Below, in pieces: positions 1-9,243 of a DNA stretch of 64,000 nt (positions within the stretch are counted from its first letter, which is position 1; every line of letters begins with the position of its first letter). This DNA comes from Prochlorococcus sp. AG-388-A04 (lineage in GTDB: Bacteria; Cyanobacteriota; Cyanobacteriia; PCC-6307; Cyanobiaceae), in assembly GCA_003279935.1 (NCBI GenBank), contig QCGL01000004.1:1-64000 (forward strand), written 5' to 3'. The notes under the pieces were generated by a model. It was not told where the DNA came from. It saw only the letters and a program-made list of their open reading frames with translations, and searched no databases. A program made the position numbers and the translations under genes.

Positions 1-254
1 GATATTAATATTAAAATTTGACGGCTATTTCTTGCTGATTTATATTGAATTATTAAGTAATTATTAAGCAAATCGAAAGAATTTATAAAATTTATATTTT
101 CTTTTAATCCAAAATTTTCTTCTAATCCATTGAAGTAATTAGTTTTTTTATTGTAATAACTTATATAAGTCTTTCAATTAGGTCTGCAATAAATGCAAAA
201 TGTTGAGAGAATCGTTATACAAAATCTTAATTTCAGTATAATAATCCGTCAGAT
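1..254. other. AT-rich spacer upstream of rpaA
   Basis: Very AT-rich non-coding stretch before rpaA. I see no tRNA fold, no convincing terminator and no recognisable operator. A short direct repeat, ATTAAG-TAATT-ATTAAG, lies near positions 52-68. The rpaA promoter probably lies here, but no -10 element stands out against the background. Confidence 0.4.
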
Positions 255-1010
255 ATGAAAATTTCAATCCTATTGATAGAAGATGATCGTGATATGCGTG
301 AATTAGTATCTGGACATCTTGAGCATTCTGGTTTTGATGTTCAAAAAGCTGAAGATGGTATAAAAGGCCAAGCTTTAGCCCTTCAATATTCTCCTGACTT
401 AATTCTTCTAGACTTAATGTTACCAAGCGTTGATGGTTTGACATTATGCCAAAGACTGCGGAGAGATGAAAGGACTTCAAATATTCCCATATTAATGATT
501 ACAGCTTTGGGTGGACTTAAAGATAAAGTGACTGGATTTAATTCAGGTGCTGATGATTACATCACCAAACCATTTGATTTAGAGGAATTATATGTTCGTA
601 TTAAAGCTTTATTGAGAAGAACTAATAGAGCACAATTGAATTCAACTAATCAACAAGAAATTTTAAATTATGGACCTCTTACTCTTGTTCCGGAAAGATT
701 TGAAGCTATTTGGTTCGAATCTGCCGTGAGGCTTACCCATTTAGAATTTGAGCTACTTCACTGTTTGCTACAAAGACATGGTCAAACAGTCTCTCCAGCA
801 TTGATATTAAAAGAAGTATGGGGTTATGAACCTGACGATGATATTGAGACAATTAGAGTTCATGTTAGACACTTAAGAACAAAATTAGAACCTGACCCTC
901 GTAAGCCAAAATATATAAAAACTGTTTATGGAGCAGGATACTGCCTTGAATTACCTGTGGGAGCTCAGGTTGATAATGGTATGCAAGAATTTGCGGAATC
1001 TACAAATTAA
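255..1010 (+). CDS. rpaA: OmpR-family response regulator RpaA
   Basis: Two-component transcription factor; in cyanobacteria RpaA is phosphorylated through the SasA kinase and relays circadian and light-energy state to genome-wide transcription. The 251-residue protein has a receiver domain (about 1-120) with acidic pocket E9-D10-D11, phosphoacceptor D53 in DLMLP, T83 and K105, followed by a winged-helix OmpR domain (about 140-235) with the typical EVWGYEP and RVHVRHLR segments. Start is an ATG. The next gene is convergent, so it is probably transcribed alone. The divergent receiver and the GYCLELP ending separate it from RpaB, which lies about 6 kb downstream. Identity is inferred from family features I recognise; confidence is high. 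Confidence 0.93.
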   Translation: MKISILLIEDDRDMRELVSGHLEHSGFDVQKAEDGIKGQALALQYSPDLILLDLMLPSVDGLTLCQRLRRDERTSNIPILMITALGGLKDKVTGFNSGADDYITKPFDLEELYVRIKALLRRTNRAQLNSTNQQEILNYGPLTLVPERFEAIWFESAVRLTHLEFELLHCLLQRHGQTVSPALILKEVWGYEPDDDIETIRVHVRHLRTKLEPDPRKPKYIKTVYGAGYCLELPVGAQVDNGMQEFAESTN

Positions 1011-1036
1011 AATTTAAAACAACTAGTTTATTAATT

Positions 1037-1996
1037 TTATAAATCTTCAATTGCTATTTTTAATAAAGTCACTTCCCAGGCTAGTCTTGGTTGTATAAAA
1101 CCTTTAAGGTGTAACTTCAATTTTTCTAGTTTTTTGAGGATGTTTTTGTTTTTAGTTTTTGCCCAACATTTTTGTTGTATAAAATTTATTAAAAAAATTT
1201 GTTGATCAATATCTAGTTCTTCAGATATTATCTTTGTGATTTTAAGTATTTCTAAATTATCACTCAATGGAAAGTCCAAGTTTTCTTTAATTTCATTTGG
1301 TAATTCGTTCCAGTTTTTTATATCTTTCAGCATTTTTCCTGGAGAGCCATTTGCTGAATGAATAAAATATTGTAAATCTATTTCTTTATAACTATCAAAA
1401 ACTGTAGAATCTAAATTATTTCTAATGAAAATCTCAAGATTTTTATATGAAAAAGCTTTAAATCTTATAAGTTGACATCTCGAGATAATAGTATCCAACA
1501 GTAAGTTTAACCTAGAAGTTAAAAGAATAAATATACCGTTAGAGGGCTCTTCTAGTGTTTTTAAAAGACAATTAGATGCTGCTTCATTCATAAGGTGAGC
1601 ATCATCAATTAATACAATTTTCCCACCTGATTCAATGGATTTTTGACCTAGAAAAGTCTTTAAATTTCTAATTTGCTCTATTCTTATTGTTTCTTTATTA
1701 TTGTTTGATTGTTCAGCTTCTGAACGATTTATAAGATTACCTTTAAAAAAATAGGTAGGCTCAATTAATAAAAAATCAGGGTGGTTTTTATCTATGATTT
1801 TTTTTTCAATGTTTGCATTTGACGAATATTTATTAAAAATTTCCATAATAAATTTCATGGCGGTTTGTTTTTTCCCTATACCTTCCGGACCATAAAATAT
1901 ATAACCGTTGGAAAATGCTTTTCTTTTAAGTATGCTTTCTAGATTTTCATTAACTTCTTTATTAATTAAAAGATTATCAGTTTTAAGATCAATCAT
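1037..1996 (-). CDS. holB: DNA polymerase III delta-prime subunit
   Basis: Clamp-loader subunit that helps load the sliding clamp onto primed DNA. The 319-residue protein has an AAA+ fold with a degenerate Walker A at residues 36-43 (GPEGIGKK, lysine where Ser/Thr is expected, so ATP hydrolysis is doubtful, as in other delta-prime subunits), a Walker B-like KIVLIDDAH, the family segment LLKTLEEP and the SRC sensor motif. The four-cysteine zinc module of many homologues is not visible. Its start overlaps the end of tmk by 8 bases; tmk and holB are adjacent in many bacteria. It is transcribed leftward after the P-ATPase and tmk. Confidence 0.92.
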   Translation of the reverse strand: MIDLKTDNLLINKEVNENLESILKRKAFSNGYIFYGPEGIGKKQTAMKFIMEIFNKYSSNANIEKKIIDKNHPDFLLIEPTYFFKGNLINRSEAEQSNNNKETIRIEQIRNLKTFLGQKSIESGGKIVLIDDAHLMNEAASNCLLKTLEEPSNGIFILLTSRLNLLLDTIISRCQLIRFKAFSYKNLEIFIRNNLDSTVFDSYKEIDLQYFIHSANGSPGKMLKDIKNWNELPNEIKENLDFPLSDNLEILKITKIISEELDIDQQIFLINFIQQKCWAKTKNKNILKKLEKLKLHLKGFIQPRLAWEVTLLKIAIEDL

Positions 1997-2633
1997 TGTT
2001 TCCTTGAGAAAACTTTTTTAGTAAGGTTTCTTTTATTTCATTAGTAATAGAATTTATATCTTGTGCAGCAGATATTGTTGTCCAATTTTTTTCTTTTGCA
2101 ATCAACTTAAAACCTTCATTAACTTTTTCTAGGAATTTTATACCTTCAGATTCTATCCTATCTGGAATAAACTTTTCCCTTCGTAATACACTTTCTTCTG
2201 CTGAAATTTCTAGAAATATAGTTAGGTCTGGATATTCTCCTTGACAAACAATAGATTCGATATTTTTGATAATCTCACGATTTATATTTCTACCATAACC
2301 TTGATAAGCAAGTGTAGAGTCACAGAATCTATCGCTAAGTACCCAGTCTTGATTTTCTAAAGCAGGTGATATGGTTTTGGAAATATGTTCTGCTCTATCA
2401 GCAGAATAAAGCAATAATTCAGCCAGAGAAGAAGGTTTATTATCTTTATGATTGTCAAGTATTAAATTTCTAATTTTTTTACCTAATAAGCTTCCTCCAG
2501 GTTCTCTAGTTTTTACTAATTTTGAGTTTCCTCTCAAAAGACCACTAGTTGGGATCCATCTAGAAATTTGATCAATTTGGGTTGTTTTACCGCAACCATC
2601 AATTCCTTCAATAACAATAAATTTACCTCTCAT
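1989..2633 (-). CDS. tmk: Thymidylate kinase
   Basis: Phosphorylates dTMP to dTDP in the cytoplasm, an essential step of dTTP supply. The 214-residue length fits the family. The P-loop is at residues 9-18 ([10 protein letters not shown]), TREPGG follows at 42-47, and [15 protein letters not shown] is the DR(Y/F)xDSxxAYQG signature. ATG start. The stop codon of the upstream P-ATPase directly abuts this start (TAA-ATG), and its end overlaps holB by 8 bases, so the three genes look translationally coupled. Confidence 0.95.
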   Translation of the reverse strand: MRGKFIVIEGIDGCGKTTQIDQISRWIPTSGLLRGNSKLVKTREPGGSLLGKKIRNLILDNHKDNKPSSLAELLLYSADRAEHISKTISPALENQDWVLSDRFCDSTLAYQGYGRNINREIIKNIESIVCQGEYPDLTIFLEISAEESVLRREKFIPDRIESEGIKFLEKVNEGFKLIAKEKNWTTISAAQDINSITNEIKETLLKKFSQGNND

Positions 2634-4931
2634 TTATTCTAAAGATAAAGCATTTATTACAACGGTTATTGAACTAGTTGCCATCAATAATGCTGCGATT
2701 GATGGTGTAAGAAGAATGCCATATTTTGGAAATAGAATACCTCCCGCTATGGGAATTGCAATCAAGTTGTATCCAAAAGCCCAGAATAGATTTTGTTTAA
2801 TTTTTCCTATTGTTCTTTTTGCGAGACTCAGTGCATAAGGTAATCCAGATAACTGATCTCCCATTAAAACAACATCTGCATTCGCTTTCGCAATCTGGGT
2901 ACCTGAACCAACTGCTATACCTAAATTTGAAGCTGCCAAAGCAGGTGCATCATTTATTCCATCTCCAATCATTGCAACCTTATTGCTCTTCTTTAAATTT
3001 TCAATTATTTTTAATTTCATTTCTGGAAGAAGATCCCATTTTATTTCTGCTTCTGGACTATCTAATTTTTTTGCCAACTCGACTACAGTTTCTTTTCTAT
3101 CTCCGCTTAAAATTTTTATATGATAATTATCCTCTCTTAATTTTTGAACGGAACTAATAGAATCCTCTCTTAATAAATCACCTAATAAAATAAATCCGAG
3201 TAACTGTTTATCTATACATACTCCAATAACAGAATGGGATTTGTTTTCTTCAGTTTCTAATATTTCTTTTGATCTGCTGTCAATTATTACTCCTTTACTA
3301 TTTAACCATTCAATACTTCCAATATTGATTTCCCCATCAATTGAATCAAGTTCTCCTGAGATACCTCTACCAGATTCTGTATGGATGTTTTTAATTGTCA
3401 ACAAGCCAATGTTTTGTTTTTTGGCTTCATTAACTAATGCACTAGCTATTGGATGTCTGCTTTGACTTTCTAAACTCGCAGATATTTTTAATAGAAATAA
3501 TTTATCAGCAGTATTTAAATAATCGATTATGAAAGGTTTACCTTTGGTCAATGTTCCTGTTTTATCAAAAATAATATGATTAATTTTTGATGCCATTTCT
3601 ATTTTATCTCCGCCTTTAAATAAAACGCCTTTTTTTGCAGCTTTACCTGATGCAACTGTTATTACAGTGGGAGTAGCAAGACCTAAAGCGCAAGGACAAG
3701 CTATTACTAAAACAGCAATTGAGAGTTGAATGGCTAAAGTTAAAAAATTTTCAGCATTACTACCTAATGAATTATGTAAAGTATGATTGGAGGCGGTTAT
3801 CAAGTCATGATGATTGTTTCTTAACAAATCAGGCCAAATTTGTTTTGCACCTTTCCACCAAAAAAAGAAGCTTGAAGTTGCAATAAAAAGTACGAAGTAT
3901 GTAAATTTCCCTGCAATCTGATCAGCGATTCTCTGAATTGGAGGTTTTTTAGCTTGAACTGATTCAATAAGATTAACGAGTTTTGCTAGCGAAGTTTCTT
4001 CTCCCACTTTAATAACCTTTAGCCTTAAGGTGGAATTTAAATTTAATGAGCCATTAAGTAAATGTTCACCTGAGTACACATCTATAGGTTTAGATTCACC
4101 TGTAATATGAGAAACATCTACAGATGAATTTCCATCAATAACAATACAGTCAGCTGGTACACGATCTCCAGCTAATAATTGAATTTCATCTCCTATTTTT
4201 AACGAATGTACTCTGACTGATTTGACTTTATTTGTTTCTATATAGATATTTGCCATTTCTGGTTGGAGATCTAGTAATTCTCCAATTGAAGAACCAGTTT
4301 GATACTTTGCTCTTTCTTCTAAAAAACGTCCAATAAGAATAAACCCCAATAACATTACTGGTTCATTAAAAAAACAGGGAAAACCAGTCGAAGGAAATAT
4401 TAATGATAATAGACTTGTTGTGTAAGCACTACTCACTCCCAGAGCTACTAAAGAATCCATATCTGGTCGATTCTTAAAAAGTGATTTGAATCCTTTGATT
4501 ACAATTTCTCTTCCAGGAAATAATAAAGCTAATGTGGCCAGTGCAGCATGAAAGAATAAATTTCCTAATATTGGTAAATTTAAAAAACCTCCTTCTGCTA
4601 AATGCCCTAACCCTGAAAACAATAAAAGTAAAAGTGCAAAATTAAGTTTTTTCCATTGATTAATCCATTTCTTTTTTTTTTCTAATTGGACTTTATTTAC
4701 TTTTTTTGAAAAATCATTTATGTAAATCTTTGCGGGAAAACCACTTTGCTTAAGATTTTCTAAAACCTGATCAATGTTTGGAACTGTTTTATTAATTTCA
4801 AAATATGCACTTTCAGTAAGTAAGTTAACAGAAACATTTTGGACCCCATCCGAATTTTTTAATATATTTTCTACCGTGTTAACGCAACCACCACATTTCA
4901 TGCCGGTAATATTAAGTTGAATACTATTCAT
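2634..4931 (-). CDS. P1B-type heavy-metal (copper) transporting ATPase
   Basis: Membrane ATPase that moves a soft metal, most likely Cu(I). The 765-residue protein has an N-terminal HMA domain with GMKCGGC (C13 and C16), several paired membrane helices, the transport motif C412-P-C414 (CPC is typical of copper pumps), phosphorylation aspartate D456 in DKTGTLT, an SRHPIASAL histidine-proline site and GDGINDAP near the C-terminal hinge. In cyanobacteria such pumps either supply copper to plastocyanin and cytochrome oxidase (CtaA/PacS) or export it; sequence alone does not decide which. It is head of the leftward run with tmk and holB and divergent from ycf3. Substrate assignment is an inference from the CPC motif. 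Confidence 0.88.
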   Translation of the reverse strand: MNSIQLNITGMKCGGCVNTVENILKNSDGVQNVSVNLLTESAYFEINKTVPNIDQVLENLKQSGFPAKIYINDFSKKVNKVQLEKKKKWINQWKKLNFALLLLLFSGLGHLAEGGFLNLPILGNLFFHAALATLALLFPGREIVIKGFKSLFKNRPDMDSLVALGVSSAYTTSLLSLIFPSTGFPCFFNEPVMLLGFILIGRFLEERAKYQTGSSIGELLDLQPEMANIYIETNKVKSVRVHSLKIGDEIQLLAGDRVPADCIVIDGNSSVDVSHITGESKPIDVYSGEHLLNGSLNLNSTLRLKVIKVGEETSLAKLVNLIESVQAKKPPIQRIADQIAGKFTYFVLFIATSSFFFWWKGAKQIWPDLLRNNHHDLITASNHTLHNSLGSNAENFLTLAIQLSIAVLVIACPCALGLATPTVITVASGKAAKKGVLFKGGDKIEMASKINHIIFDKTGTLTKGKPFIIDYLNTADKLFLLKISASLESQSRHPIASALVNEAKKQNIGLLTIKNIHTESGRGISGELDSIDGEINIGSIEWLNSKGVIIDSRSKEILETEENKSHSVIGVCIDKQLLGFILLGDLLREDSISSVQKLREDNYHIKILSGDRKETVVELAKKLDSPEAEIKWDLLPEMKLKIIENLKKSNKVAMIGDGINDAPALAASNLGIAVGSGTQIAKANADVVLMGDQLSGLPYALSLAKRTIGKIKQNLFWAFGYNLIAIPIAGGILFPKYGILLTPSIAALLMATSSITVVINALSLE

Positions 4932-5049
4932 ATTGTTGCGATGAAAGCAAAGTAATACTTGTTTTTATTAATTACTATAATAATAAATGTTATAGACTTT
5001 TTAAATAGTTGATACTTTATTGACTAATTTAATTTTATTACAAAAAAAA

Positions 5050-5571
5050 GTGCCTAATAATCAAAACAGAGACAATTTCATAGATAAAGCTTTTACTGTA
5101 ATTGCTGAATCTATTGTCAAGATTATGCCTATTGCTGATAAAGAAAAAAAAGCCTACATATATTATAGAGATGGGTTAGCTGCACAAAATAATGGCGATT
5201 ATTCAGAAGCTCTGGATTACTATAATGAAAGTCTATTACTAGAAGAAAATAAAATTGATAGAGGGGAAACTTTAAAGAACATGGCAATAATTTATATGAG
5301 TAATGGTGAGGAAGATAGATCTATAGAAACTTATCAAAAGGCCTTAGTTGAAAACCCAAAACAGCCATCTTGTCTTAAGAATATAGGTTTAATTTATGAA
5401 AAAAGGGGAAGGTTTGCTGAACAGAATGGTGATTTAGATGAAAGAGATATGTGGTTCGACAAGGCTGCCCAAGTTTGGTCTAAAGCTGTAAGACTTTATC
5501 CTGGTGGATATTTAGATATTGAAAATTGGTTAAAAACTTCTGGAAGGAGTTCAATTGATATTTATCTCTAG
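5050..5571 (+). CDS. ycf3: Photosystem I assembly protein Ycf3 (TPR)
   Basis: Assembly factor for photosystem I at the thylakoid membrane. The 173-residue product is almost entirely tetratricopeptide repeats: three TPR units at about residues 35-68, 72-105 and 120-153 with the pattern [14 protein letters not shown] and [17 protein letters not shown]. The start chosen is GTG at 5050 ([10 protein letters not shown]). An in-frame TTG at 5020 would add ten residues ([10 protein letters not shown]) that do not belong to the family as I know it. ycf3 is divergent from the copper ATPase and convergent with radA. Confidence 0.92.
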   Translation: MPNNQNRDNFIDKAFTVIAESIVKIMPIADKEKKAYIYYRDGLAAQNNGDYSEALDYYNESLLLEENKIDRGETLKNMAIIYMSNGEEDRSIETYQKALVENPKQPSCLKNIGLIYEKRGRFAEQNGDLDERDMWFDKAAQVWSKAVRLYPGGYLDIENWLKTSGRSSIDIYL

Positions 5572-5583
5572 ATTTATGTAGAT

Positions 5584-6936
5584 TCACTCTTTCAACGCAT
5601 AAGTAATAGCTTCATTGATATTTGAAATTTCTTTAATTTGTATTATTTTTTGAAAACTATCTTTAATTTCACTAGTAATTTTAGGTACTAAAATATTTTT
5701 AATACCAAGCCTAATAGCCTCATCAATTTTGGCTCTAAGATTACTTGCCTGCCTTACCTGACCGCTTAAACCTAATTCGCCAATAAAGGCACAATTTTTC
5801 AATGGTGGAATATTGTTTAAGCTTGATAAGATTGATATAGCAACTCCTAAATCTGAAGATGTGTCATTTATTTCAAAACCACCTCCTGTCGCTATATAAC
5901 AGTCATATTCTGATAATTTAATCCCAACATGTTTTTCAATCACTGCTAATATTTGATGTAATCTGTTGATACTGATTCCTGTTGTTGTTCGTCTTGGGTT
6001 ATTGTAGAAAGTCTTATTTACTAAAGCTTGAATATCAACTGCAAATGGTCTTGATCCTTCATTAGTGATAGTGGTTGTGACGCCGGATATATTTTCTTTA
6101 TTTGTGAATATTGAACTAGGGTTAATAACTTCTCTTAAACCATTTTCTAACATTTCAAAAATTCCTATTTCAAAAGTTGATCCAAATCTATTTTTTACAC
6201 TTCTTAGTAATCTATGGGAGGCAATATTATCTCCTTCAAAATTGAGTACCACATCTACTAAATGTTCTAAAGTTTTTGGGCCTGCAAGAGCTCCATCTTT
6301 CGTAACGTGACCTATTATCAAGAGCGCTATATTATTTTCTTTAGCAAGATTCTGAAGTTCAGATGAACAAGTCCTTACTTGGGAAACAGATCCTGGAGAA
6401 CTTTCCATCTCATCATTATTAATAGCTTGGATACTATCAATAATCGCAAAACTAGGTTTTATTTTTTTTATCTCTTCGATAATTAAAGATAAATTAGTTT
6501 CTGCATAAATTTTTAAATCGAGGCTGCTTTGATTTAATCTTTCCCATCTGATTTTTACTTGTTCTAAAGATTCTTCTGCAGTGATGTATAAAACTTTTCC
6601 ATTAAGCGATATATTCCCTGCCGATTGAAGCACTATTGTGCTTTTACCAATTCCTGGTTCTCCTCCAAGTAAAACTATTGACCCCGGAACTATTCCACCT
6701 CCTAGTACTCTATCAAACTCTTTAAAACCGCTAGTAAATCTTGATATGTTACCTATTTCGATTTCGTTAAAAAGCTTAGATTTTTTATTTTTATTAACAC
6801 TAGTTGTTTTAGATCTAGTGTTTTTTCTTTCTTCAACGATGGTATTCCATTCATTACAATTTACGCATCTGCCGAAGTATTGAGAAGTCTCAGATCCGCA
6901 ATTTTGACATATAAAAGTCGAAAATTTATTAGACAT
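5584..6936 (-). CDS. radA: DNA repair protein RadA
   Basis: RecA-like ATPase that drives branch migration during recombinational repair. The 450-residue protein has an N-terminal C4 zinc finger (C10, C13, C24, C27), a Walker A GGEPGIGKST near residue 92, the RadA-specific KNRFGS motif and a C-terminal Lon-protease-like domain with a GELGLSGQVRQ segment. ATG start. It is convergent with ycf3 (12 bases apart) and divergent from rpaB. Confidence 0.95.
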   Translation of the reverse strand: MSNKFSTFICQNCGSETSQYFGRCVNCNEWNTIVEERKNTRSKTTSVNKNKKSKLFNEIEIGNISRFTSGFKEFDRVLGGGIVPGSIVLLGGEPGIGKSTIVLQSAGNISLNGKVLYITAEESLEQVKIRWERLNQSSLDLKIYAETNLSLIIEEIKKIKPSFAIIDSIQAINNDEMESSPGSVSQVRTCSSELQNLAKENNIALLIIGHVTKDGALAGPKTLEHLVDVVLNFEGDNIASHRLLRSVKNRFGSTFEIGIFEMLENGLREVINPSSIFTNKENISGVTTTITNEGSRPFAVDIQALVNKTFYNNPRRTTTGISINRLHQILAVIEKHVGIKLSEYDCYIATGGGFEINDTSSDLGVAISILSSLNNIPPLKNCAFIGELGLSGQVRQASNLRAKIDEAIRLGIKNILVPKITSEIKDSFQKIIQIKEISNINEAITYALKE

Positions 6937-6954
6937 TTAATTTTTGATTAGATT

Positions 6955-6986
6955 GAGGAACTGAGATGTTTGGGATTTTGCCCCTC
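6955..6986 (+). promoter_or_regulatory. Possible hairpin in rpaB leader
   Basis: In the 106-base radA/rpaB divergent spacer a locally G+C-richer patch can fold: GAGG (6955-6958) can pair with CCTC (6983-6986), or an inner GGG with CCC around an ATTTT loop. This stands out in an AT-rich genome but is short and unverified. It could be part of the rpaB 5-prime leader or simply the promoter region. Confidence 0.2.
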
Positions 6987-7042
6987 TACAAGTTAGATTG
7001 GGTAAAAGATAAATTCTCTTACTGATTAGCTAATAGAAACAA

Positions 7043-7789
7043 ATGGCTGTATCTAGTCAAACAAAAGAAACAATACTTGTCGCAGACGACGAGGCAAGCA
7101 TTAGAAGAATTCTCGAGACTCGTCTCTCAATGATTGGTTACAAAGTGGTAACTGCTTGTGATGGTAAAGAAGCGCTTAAATTGTTCCAAGATTACGATCC
7201 TGACTTGGTTGTACTCGATGTAATGATGCCAAAATTAGATGGATATGGAGTGTGTCAAGAATTAAGAAAAGACTCAGACGTACCTATCGTAATGTTGACC
7301 GCATTAGGGGATGTAGCAGATAGAATTACAGGATTAGAATTAGGTGCTGATGATTATGTTGTTAAACCATTTAGCCCAAAAGAATTAGAAGCTAGGATTA
7401 GGTGCGTATTAAGACGAATAGATAAAGAACAACTGCCTGGAATGCCAAATTCAGGTTTAATTTTGGTTACAGATATAAAAATTGATACAAATCGAAGACA
7501 AGTTTTTAAAAGTGATGAAAGAATCAGGTTAACAGGGATGGAATTTAGTCTTTTAGAACTTCTAGTCAGTCGATCAGGAGAACCATTTAGTCGAGGAGAG
7601 ATTTTGAAAGAAGTTTGGGGCTACACACCTGAAAGACATGTAGATACAAGAGTAGTTGATGTTCATATATCTAGATTAAGATCGAAATTGGAAGCTGATC
7701 CTGCAAATCCTGAATTAATTCTTACAGCAAGAGGTACAGGATATCTGTTTCAGAGGATAGTTGATATATCTCCATTTGACGGTAAATAG
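7043..7789 (+). CDS. rpaB: OmpR-family response regulator RpaB (Ycf27)
   Basis: Essential cyanobacterial response regulator that binds HLR1 elements in high-light and photosystem genes, working with a histidine kinase (Hik33/NblS type in other cyanobacteria). The 248-residue protein has a receiver domain with D15-D16 and phosphoacceptor D59 in VLDVMMP, the K in VVKPFSP, and a winged-helix domain from about residue 140 with EVWGYTPERHVDTRVVDVHISRLRSKLE, the classic Ycf27 DNA-binding stretch. ATG start. Its stop codon is immediately followed by the plsX ATG, so the regulator and the lipid genes are probably co-transcribed, an arrangement I also associate with other picocyanobacteria. Confidence 0.95.
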   Translation: MAVSSQTKETILVADDEASIRRILETRLSMIGYKVVTACDGKEALKLFQDYDPDLVVLDVMMPKLDGYGVCQELRKDSDVPIVMLTALGDVADRITGLELGADDYVVKPFSPKELEARIRCVLRRIDKEQLPGMPNSGLILVTDIKIDTNRRQVFKSDERIRLTGMEFSLLELLVSRSGEPFSRGEILKEVWGYTPERHVDTRVVDVHISRLRSKLEADPANPELILTARGTGYLFQRIVDISPFDGK

Positions 7790-9190
7790 ATGGAAAAAGA
7801 TTCTTCTAATAAAAAGTCTAGAGCTATAAGAAGATTAGTTATTTGGTATAAAAGAAATTCTGCTGTGACTTCAATAGTTGATACTGCGGCTAATTCTGCT
7901 GTAACTGCAAGTAATGTTGCTGGCAACGTTGTTTCTGGTGCTAGTTCTGTTGTAAGTACTGCAAGTAATGTTGCGGGTAATGTTGCAGGTAATGTAGTCT
8001 CTAGTGCTGAATCTGTTGTTAACACCGCTAGTAATGTAGTTTCAAGTGCTAGTTCAATTGCAAAAAATACATTGCAGCCATTAGTTTTTGACCCTTTAAA
8101 AAGGTTACAAAATAGTGATAATTTGATAAGTAAAGAAGATGTACCAAATTCGGAGAGAATTTGGATCGCAGTTGATGGTATGGGTGGAGATTATGCACCT
8201 GTGCCCATTTTGGAGGGCTGTCTTGATGCTATTAATAGGTTTCCTATAAATATAAAGTTTGTAGGCAAAATTGAAAAAGTTAGATATGAAGCAGAAAGAG
8301 TTGGTCTAATGGAGTTGTTAGAAAAAGAAATTGATAATAATCGTCTTGAATTAGTAGATAGTGGAGATCCTATAGGGATGAATGAAGAAGCAACAGCAGT
8401 ACGAAAAAGAAAAGATGCGAGTATAAATGTTGCTATGGATTTGGTTAAAACTAATAAGGCAAAAGCTGTTTATTCTGCAGGTAACTCAGGAGCTCTTATG
8501 GCTTCTGCAATATTTAGGATAGGGAGATTGAAAGGAATCGAACGCCCTGCAATAGGAGCGTTATTCCCAACTAGAGATCAAACTCGACCTGTGTTAGTTC
8601 TTGATGTCGGAGCAAATACTGATTGTAAGCCCTCTTATCTTCATCAATTTGCACTTCTTGGTGATGTTTATGCTAAAGATGTTTTACAAATAGAAAAACC
8701 ACGAATTGGCTTATTAAATATTGGAGAAGAAGAATGTAAAGGGAATGATTTATCTATAAAAACATTTGAATTACTATCTAATGAAAAAAGTTTTAATTTT
8801 GGGGGTAATTGTGAAGGAAGAGATGTTTTGTCTGGTGATTTTGACGTTGTCGTTTGCGATGGTTTTACAGGAAATATATTACTTAAATTTCTTGAGTCAG
8901 TTGGAGGCGTTCTATTAGATATTTTAAGATCAGAACTGCCTAGAGGAAGAAGGGGGAAGGTTGGTTCTGCATTTTTAAAAAGTAATTTACTAAGAATTAA
9001 GAAAAGGTTAGATCATGCTGAACACGGCGGAGCATTATTGCTTGGGGTAAATGGTATTTGTGTAATTGGCCATGGTAGTAGTAAGTCATTATCTGTAGTA
9101 AGTGCTCTGCGTTTGGCTCATTCTGCTGTAAATCATAATGTTATGGAAAATTTAAATCAACTTCAAAAGCTTCAAGTTTTAAATTCTTAA
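7790..9190 (+). CDS. plsX: Phosphate acyltransferase PlsX with repeat-rich N-terminal extension
   Basis: PlsX converts acyl-ACP to acyl-phosphate, feeding glycerol-3-phosphate acylation at the membrane. The catalytic part begins only around residue 123 (RIWIAVDGMGGDYAP) and runs about 344 residues, the normal length of the enzyme. It is preceded by roughly 120 extra residues: a basic start (KKSRAIRRLVIWYKR) and then, at 39-93, Ala/Val/Ser/Asn-rich repeats of 11 and 22 residues with almost no charge. The ATG at 7790 abuts the rpaB stop, and the extension is in one open frame with no internal ATG before residue 131, so it is likely translated. The next gene, fabH, starts about 50 bases on. The extension may be an amphipathic membrane anchor; that is my inference. 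Confidence 0.92.
   Translation: MEKDSSNKKSRAIRRLVIWYKRNSAVTSIVDTAANSAVTASNVAGNVVSGASSVVSTASNVAGNVAGNVVSSAESVVNTASNVVSSASSIAKNTLQPLVFDPLKRLQNSDNLISKEDVPNSERIWIAVDGMGGDYAPVPILEGCLDAINRFPINIKFVGKIEKVRYEAERVGLMELLEKEIDNNRLELVDSGDPIGMNEEATAVRKRKDASINVAMDLVKTNKAKAVYSAGNSGALMASAIFRIGRLKGIERPAIGALFPTRDQTRPVLVLDVGANTDCKPSYLHQFALLGDVYAKDVLQIEKPRIGLLNIGEEECKGNDLSIKTFELLSNEKSFNFGGNCEGRDVLSGDFDVVVCDGFTGNILLKFLESVGGVLLDILRSELPRGRRGKVGSAFLKSNLLRIKKRLDHAEHGGALLLGVNGICVIGHGSSKSLSVVSALRLAHSAVNHNVMENLNQLQKLQVLNS
7904..8068 (+). repeat. Tandem 66-bp (22-residue) repeats inside plsX
   Basis: In-frame tandem coding repeat. Unit 1 is 7904-7969 and unit 2 is 7970-8035; their translations match at 17 of 22 positions, and a partial third unit extends to 8068. 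Each 22-residue unit splits into two 11-residue halves, for example TASNVAGNVVS and GASSVVSTASN. Codons differ at many conserved residues (gttgctggcaac versus gttgcgggtaat), so the copies are old rather than a fresh duplication. Confidence 0.85.
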
Positions 9191-9243
9191 AACATATTTT
9201 GTCAGATTTATGTTTGACTTATATAAGTAATTAGATAACTCTT

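Noticed and set aside
2810-3465. Plus-strand open frames inside the copper ATPase
   Set aside because: They are antisense shadows within a well-conserved P-ATPase reading frame with no domain of their own.
5020-5049. Longer ycf3 start at TTG 5020
   Set aside because: The added residues are not part of Ycf3; GTG 5050 gives the expected N-terminus.
7750-8025. Open frame on the minus strand opposite the plsX repeats
   Set aside because: It is the antisense of the repeat region; its Thr/Leu/Ala periodicity only mirrors the plsX codons, and PlsX is the known protein.
7904-8068. CRISPR-like or mobile repeat
   Set aside because: The units are in-frame coding repeats without spacers of constant length; no cas genes or inverted ends are present.
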